11,393 nt of DNA from an uncultured Fidelibacterota bacterium (GTDB lineage: Bacteria; Fidelibacterota; Marinisomatia; Marinisomatales; UBA1611), in the NCBI GenBank assembly GCA_937893835.1, contig CALCSS010000085.1, forward strand, positions 1-11,393. The letters run 5' to 3'. The position numbers and the translations under genes were made by a program. The notes beneath the pieces were generated by a model, which did not search any database, was not told where the DNA came from, and saw only the letters and a program-made list of their open reading frames with translations. Of the stretch, positions 7,167 through 11,393 are shown piece by piece; position 1 is the stretch's first letter, and the number at the start of each line of letters is the position of its first letter.

Positions 7167-8042
7167 ATGAAGATCGTTTCCCCCAGAAAAAGGTCTTGGG
7201 GAATTGTGATTTTGGTCATTCTTAGTTCGCTTCCTATGGCTCAAGACCTTCCGGTCATCTTATCTTCAAAAACAGAAGTAACTGAAACTGGGCTAAGAAT
7301 TGAATTTCAATTTTCCAGTCATATTGAAAGAGCAGATGTGTCCAGTTGGATAGAGCAAAAGAATTGGTTTATTCTCAATTTTTATAATATTATCAGACCT
7401 GGGTCAGATTATTTTCGTGATCTCATTTCCTATCCTATTCAGGACATTCAACAAAATTGGTCACAAAACTCACTGCAACTTTCAATACAAACAAGCCGTA
7501 GCATTGGAATGTTTGATGTTCTTTTAGATGATCTAAGAAGCAAAGTTGTCATTGTATTGACATTCTCTGATTATGTTGAAGAAAAGGAGATCAACCCATC
7601 GTTTGTCTTCCCTGATCCAAAAGATGCCCAAAAGATAACTCACCCAACATCATGGAAAGATGCTCGAGAAAGAACAACCCTAGAGATCATGTGTGACACA
7701 AAAGGATTGCCTATATATGTGGATGGGCACCTTGCTGGGTACTCTCCTTTAAAGAACCCCGTAGATGTTTTACCCGGCTGGCATAAAGTAGGATATTTCC
7801 CAAATGATTATACTCAAGATGTGAATGCCATGACCTCAAAAGAAAAGATCATGAATGATATTTTGGTCATGGGGCGATTAGATATATATGTGGAAGAAGG
7901 TACCCATGAGACCATTGTATTGAATTATCAGACATTGGGTGAGGAGGTCATTGACTACAATAAGCGATTTCAGGCAGGGACCTGGATAGGGTACTCTTTG
8001 TTCTTTATGACCATATTATTGATGAGTTGGGGGTTGGCCTGA
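7167..8042 (+). CDS. Exported AMIN-like/PEGA protein with C-terminal membrane segment
   Basis: The product is 291 residues from the ATG at 7167. An upstream TTG at 7140 is rejected because it overlaps the previous gene and weakens the signal peptide. Residues 1-25 are a signal peptide (KRSWGIVILVILSSLPMAQ). Residues about 30-135 form a beta-rich AMIN-like domain with WIEQKNWFILNFYN, closely echoing the WSGQENWFYVTLN of the preceding protein. Residues about 171-253 are a PEGA-type domain (GLPIYVDGHLAGYSPLKNP, LPGWHKVGY). Residues about 273-291 are hydrophobic (IGYSLFFMTILLMSWGLA), so the mature protein may be anchored in the inner membrane by its tail. It has no peptidoglycan-binding domain and looks like a shorter paralogue of its neighbour. 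It begins 4 bp after that gene and overlaps the next by 16 bp. Function is unknown. Confidence 0.75.
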   Translation: MKIVSPRKRSWGIVILVILSSLPMAQDLPVILSSKTEVTETGLRIEFQFSSHIERADVSSWIEQKNWFILNFYNIIRPGSDYFRDLISYPIQDIQQNWSQNSLQLSIQTSRSIGMFDVLLDDLRSKVVIVLTFSDYVEEKEINPSFVFPDPKDAQKITHPTSWKDARERTTLEIMCDTKGLPIYVDGHLAGYSPLKNPVDVLPGWHKVGYFPNDYTQDVNAMTSKEKIMNDILVMGRLDIYVEEGTHETIVLNYQTLGEEVIDYNKRFQAGTWIGYSLFFMTILLMSWGLA

Positions 8043-9826
8043 AAAATAGCATAGGTCTTTGCTGTTATTTATCAATTATCCTTTTTTCGACAAAGGTCCT
8101 TGCCCTAGATCAAGCCTCCAAATCGGATATCAAAGAAACCGTACGCGTAGAATACTACAAATATTGGAATCCATATCGTCGTGTATTGGATCTCCGAGGT
8201 AAACCACATAGTTTTTATGGTCAGACCTATTACCAGGCAACCTATAATAAGGATAATCGAATCAAGTCTGTTACCCGGTTCGGTAAAGATAGGCAAGCCA
8301 AAGAGACCTATTCCCTCATATGGTCTAGGTCGGGTGCACGTTCTGAGTATAAAGTGTTTTTTCATGAAGTTGCTAATGTATCTAGACTTGATCCAAATCT
8401 CTATTCCAATGAACTAAGTTATATGCGCCCTGGGTGGGTGGCGACGTTCATAAGTAGAAGTGATGGACGCCCTAGAGAGGTCTCATTCAGTGACTCTGTT
8501 GGTTTTGAATATTTTTCCTATCACTTCAACTACACCACGGTCAAGGATGACAATAATATTTCCGAGGTCGTAGAGTCTTCTTATTTTGATTCAAATGAAC
8601 AATTTGTAGGTAGGCACCTATTGTTTTGGGAAAAGGGTGCGTTTCTTAAGATGATCCAATACTTTAATTCAGAGAATATTATAATTGAGACAAAAGAATT
8701 CATTCATGATAGAAGACTTGGAGAGACGGTTCGTGTTTTGACCGATGGAGAAGGTAAGGAAATAGAGAGAAAGATAATCCCATACATGCCTCCTGATAAA
8801 TATGCGTATAAATATGAATGGAATGGGAAGGATGTCATTGATAGAGGACTTGAGGACCTTGAGGATCTTGATCTTGCCTTAGAATTTGCAGCAAGAGCAG
8901 AAGAGGCCTTGCAGGCAGCACATGATAAATTGACCCTTGCGAAAGATGTACTGGAACAGGCAAATGAGAGGGCTAGGAATGCTACCAAACTCATGCGAAA
9001 GGCAGAGGGACAAGCCAAAGACGTGGAATCATTTAAAGCACGCATGGAAGAGGCTAAGATAGATGCCCAAAAAGCAATTGAGAACATGTATGATGCGGAA
9101 AGAGAGGCGGCAAGAGCAAGATTGGAGGCGGCCGCAGCGACAGCCACTCTTGATGCAGTACGAAAGACAAAAGATGTGGAGTCTTACGCACAGGAAGAGG
9201 CAAAACTCGCTAAAAAAGAGGCAAGGCGCCTAAGAAAAGAAGCTCGAAAAAAAGCAAGACAGGCAAAAAGGGCTGTTCAAGACTCTCTATTGGGTTCTGG
9301 ACCAAAATCATATTTAAACCTGTCCTATGCACAACCCATAATCATCGAACAAACTCTGGCCGATCATATCGCTGGTGTCAATTATAGTTTTGGGCTTGGT
9401 AGAAAGAACATGTTTCAATTTGATGGCAAGGATATAGACCTTGGTCTAGAGATCAATTGGTTTGATTTTGAGTCAGATTCTGTGGGCCAAAACTTTCAAA
9501 CTTTAAGTTATTTCTTGATCGCACAGATAGATCCACGGATCGCCTGGTCATGGATTCCTAGTACCCTGGAGACAGGAATCAAGATAGGAGGAGGGTTGGT
9601 CTCTCCTGGCTATGGCTTCACGTTGGGAGGCGCTGCAACCTTCAATCTATTGCCTACTCCCATCAGCATTGGAGTGACAACACAGTTCAACTGGGTCTCT
9701 GGCATCATCAATGAAGAGACAAAGACCCATTGGACCACCATCGGTCTTGTGTTCGGTGTAAATATTCAGGATAAACTTTCAGGGTTGTTTGATATCGATC
9801 TGCCCAAGATCCTTGATATTTTTTGA
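8027..9826 (+). CDS. Exported Ala-rich coiled-coil protein with C-terminal beta-barrel
   Basis: The product is 599 residues, from a TTG at 8027 inside the end of the previous gene; no in-frame ATG gives a signal peptide. Residues 1-26 are a signal peptide (LKNSIGLCCYLSIILFSTKVLA). Residues about 38-265 are beta-rich with repeated Tyr/Phe-centred strands (for example YYQATYNKDNRIKSVTRFGK and ESSYFDSNEQFVGRHLLF), loosely like MORN/YwqK-type repeats. Residues about 275-420 are a nearly uninterrupted Ala/Glu/Lys/Arg coiled coil, TolA-like in composition. Residues about 425-599 look like an outer-membrane barrel of alternating strands (GVNYSFGLG, LGLEINWFDFE, TGIKIGGGLV, WTTIGLVFGVNI), ending in Phe. 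I do not recognise a family for the whole protein. The parts suggest an outer-membrane protein with a long periplasmic arm. It ends the operon, directly before the terminator. Confidence 0.75.
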   Translation: MGVGLKNSIGLCCYLSIILFSTKVLALDQASKSDIKETVRVEYYKYWNPYRRVLDLRGKPHSFYGQTYYQATYNKDNRIKSVTRFGKDRQAKETYSLIWSRSGARSEYKVFFHEVANVSRLDPNLYSNELSYMRPGWVATFISRSDGRPREVSFSDSVGFEYFSYHFNYTTVKDDNNISEVVESSYFDSNEQFVGRHLLFWEKGAFLKMIQYFNSENIIIETKEFIHDRRLGETVRVLTDGEGKEIERKIIPYMPPDKYAYKYEWNGKDVIDRGLEDLEDLDLALEFAARAEEALQAAHDKLTLAKDVLEQANERARNATKLMRKAEGQAKDVESFKARMEEAKIDAQKAIENMYDAEREAARARLEAAAATATLDAVRKTKDVESYAQEEAKLAKKEARRLRKEARKKARQAKRAVQDSLLGSGPKSYLNLSYAQPIIIEQTLADHIAGVNYSFGLGRKNMFQFDGKDIDLGLEINWFDFESDSVGQNFQTLSYFLIAQIDPRIAWSWIPSTLETGIKIGGGLVSPGYGFTLGGAATFNLLPTPISIGVTTQFNWVSGIINEETKTHWTTIGLVFGVNIQDKLSGLFDIDLPKILDIF

Positions 9827-9828
9827 TA

Positions 9829-9861
9829 AATAAAAAGCCCCCGAACAGGGGGCTTTTTATT
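9829..9861. terminator. Bidirectional intrinsic terminator
   Basis: A perfect inverted repeat: 9829-9842 pairs with 9848-9861 (14 bp, including AAAAAGCCCCC/GGGGGCTTTTT) around the 5-nt loop GAACA. The G+C core is flanked by A on one side and T on the other, so it makes a T-tailed hairpin on both strands. It lies 2 bp after the coiled-coil gene and 21 bp from the TonB receptor stop, and so serves both converging transcripts. Confidence 0.92.
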
Positions 9862-9882
9862 GCATTTATCTCTAGTTCTAGA

Positions 9883-11393
9883 TTAGAAATTAAATGTTAG
9901 ACCTGCGTTGAAGTACATAGGTGACCCAAGGAAGACCTCAGCATTATCTGCGTCATGGCTTACATCTCCACCCCAACTGTTGTATTGACTATTATCAACA
10001 GCATCTTGCACGTAAACAGCGTCCAGCGCATTGAAGACATGTGCAAAAGCTGTGACACTTGCACCTCCAATAGATACTGGAAGGTCATAATTAACATGAA
10101 GATCTAATTTGCTGTAAGATGGAGCCATCCAAACTTGTGCTCTATCTGCATCACCATCCAACTCACGAGAAGCTGGAGACCAGTCAGCATAATTCTTATC
10201 ATAGTAATTGAATAGAGCTTGAACGCTAAGTCCTGGGATAGGAGTTAGTGTTGCACCAAATGCCATACCTGTCTGAGGCATGTCACCAACAAAGAGATCT
10301 TTCAATGCATAACTATATTCTGTGGTAGTTAGTCCAGTAACATTGCCTAAGGAGTCATATGCGTTTTCTTGATAATCACCGGTTGCATCGTCTACGAATT
10401 TCCAGGTTCCCATTCCCATTGAGAAATTCAATCTCAGCATATCAACAACTTGCACATCCGCCTCAACTTCAAGCCCTGAATGGTTTTGGTTTACACCCGT
10501 AAGAAAGATCACGTCGGTATCACCACTGTCACCTTGACCCGAAGTAACTGCCTTTGTCAGATTACGATCTTTCCAATCAGTGACGTAGTAGTTTGCCTTT
10601 ACCGCCATATTCCCAGCACTGTAGTTCACACCACCTTCAACACTTTGGAAACTTTCATTAGTAGGATCAGCTGCAACCGTTCCATCAAAATAGATAACAT
10701 TATCCATGATGGGTGGTTTCTCTGTAATACCAAAATTGGCAAACACGCTCATATTATCATTCACGTCATACATTGCGCCACCCTTAAACTGCATTGCTGT
10801 TATTGGGTCGCCATGATCAATTACAGCATCTGCTACCGTAAAATGGTCTTGATATGTATACGCGATCTGTGAGTATCCTGCCATACCATATGCATTCAAT
10901 GGACCTGATGTATAAGAGGCTTGTCCAAAAAAGCCCAACCAGTCAACCGTGGTCTCATTATGGTATGCTATGATATCACCAAGTCCTACACGTTTACCAT
11001 CAGGGGAATTATCATCAGCATAGTCCATATAATAATCGCCACCCATGAGATCACGTACCTCGCGAGCATGCTCTATTCCTGCAGTACGCCAATCCAATCC
11101 AACTTGTAATTTGAGTTCTGCGCTTAGATCATAGTTCAATTTGGATATCACACCGATCGTACTTTGTCTATTGATGCTGTTCCTCAATATACCGACCGAT
11201 TGGTTTTCACCGGAACCATGGGTTCTTGCAAGCGCACTTTTATCTACATAGACAGTATCTGCATCACCACCATTCATGGCGACAAGTGCATTCCAATCAC
11301 GTGTCCAGGGAGAGGGGCCATAATAAAATTTATGATCTTCTCCACCTAAAACACCGGCAGCATCCACGGTTGGGATCTTTCCATATGTTCCTG
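9883..11393 (-). CDS. TonB-dependent receptor, C-terminal part (N-terminus beyond window)
   Basis: The frame stays open past 11367 to the window edge (visible start GTYGKIPTVDAAG), so the GTG at 11367 is internal and the gene is cut by the window, not broken. About 502 residues of outer-membrane beta-barrel are visible: alternating amphipathic strands with aromatic girdles (WLGFFGQASYTSGPLNAYGM, MSVFANFGITEKPP, MAVKANYYVTDWKDRNL, LSVQALFNYYDKNYADWSP), long Asp-rich loops, the late motif VTAFAHVFNALDAVYV, and a C-terminal strand MYFNAGLTFNF ending in the Phe used for barrel insertion. The plug domain and TonB box would lie outside the window. Such receptors import siderophores, vitamins, glycans or peptides with energy from TonB-ExbBD; the substrate cannot be told. 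The protein is Asp-rich and Lys-poor compared with its neighbours, as expected for an abundant surface protein. Confidence 0.9.
   Translation of the reverse strand, partial: GTYGKIPTVDAAGVLGGEDHKFYYGPSPWTRDWNALVAMNGGDADTVYVDKSALARTHGSGENQSVGILRNSINRQSTIGVISKLNYDLSAELKLQVGLDWRTAGIEHAREVRDLMGGDYYMDYADDNSPDGKRVGLGDIIAYHNETTVDWLGFFGQASYTSGPLNAYGMAGYSQIAYTYQDHFTVADAVIDHGDPITAMQFKGGAMYDVNDNMSVFANFGITEKPPIMDNVIYFDGTVAADPTNESFQSVEGGVNYSAGNMAVKANYYVTDWKDRNLTKAVTSGQGDSGDTDVIFLTGVNQNHSGLEVEADVQVVDMLRLNFSMGMGTWKFVDDATGDYQENAYDSLGNVTGLTTTEYSYALKDLFVGDMPQTGMAFGATLTPIPGLSVQALFNYYDKNYADWSPASRELDGDADRAQVWMAPSYSKLDLHVNYDLPVSIGGASVTAFAHVFNALDAVYVQDAVDNSQYNSWGGDVSHDADNAEVFLGSPMYFNAGLTFNF

Noticed and set aside
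8704..9147. Ala/Ser-rich minus-strand open frame of 147 codons
   Set aside because: It is the antisense shadow of the Ala-rich coiled coil; repeated GCN/GAN codons keep the opposite strand free of stops.
10480..11349. Plus-strand open frames opposite the TonB receptor
   Set aside because: The minus-strand frame is a clear barrel with a proper C-terminal strand; the plus frames are short, Cys/His/Ile-rich shadows.
11365..11367. GTG as the true start of the TonB receptor
   Set aside because: The frame continues open upstream to the window edge, and the visible protein has no signal peptide or plug domain, so the start lies outside.
1..11393. CRISPR array, tRNA, rRNA, insertion sequence or phage remnant
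   Set aside because: No regularly spaced direct repeats, cloverleaf, transposase or phage structural gene was seen on either strand, and gaps between genes are too short to hide one.

Overview
This window looks like compact chromosomal DNA from an uncultured Gram-negative bacterium. An outer-membrane TonB-dependent receptor, several proteins with signal peptides and a protein with a C-terminal beta-barrel point to a double-membrane cell. The DNA is A+T-rich, coding density is very high, and most start codons lack a Shine-Dalgarno sequence. Together these suggest the FCB side of the tree; the marine Marinimicrobia (SAR406) group is my best guess, but that is an impression of style rather than proof. 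I see no rRNA, tRNA, CRISPR array, insertion sequence or prophage.

Layout. (1) Positions 1-1481 hold a minus-strand cluster: a thioredoxin-type arsenate reductase/phosphatase-fold protein, then (ATGA overlap) a small exported protein of unknown function, then a class I SAM methyltransferase that runs off the left edge. (2) A 46-bp divergent gap (1482-1527) separates it from the plus strand. (3) Positions 1528-9826 are one uninterrupted plus-strand run of eight genes whose junctions range from a 16-bp overlap to a 24-bp gap. They are a deoxynucleoside kinase, a beta-class DNA methyltransferase with an odd catalytic motif, YqeY, CvpA, DNA primase DnaG, two related exported PEGA-domain proteins (one with a peptidoglycan-binding domain), and a large exported protein with a long Ala-rich coiled coil followed by a putative outer-membrane beta-barrel. 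(4) A strong symmetrical terminator hairpin (9829-9861) closes this run. (5) Positions 9883-11393 hold the C-terminal part of a TonB-dependent receptor on the minus strand, converging on the same terminator.

How the genes may work together. The first five genes of the plus run concern nucleotide salvage, DNA modification and replication priming, around the familiar yqeY-cvpA-dnaG neighbourhood. The last three are envelope proteins. Their parts (peptidoglycan binding, a possible membrane anchor, a coiled coil about long enough to cross the periplasm, and a beta-barrel) make a plausible trans-envelope module, and this is the strongest candidate here for something undescribed. A second genome-scale signal is the excess of GATC tetranucleotides: about 97 by hand count against about 40 expected.
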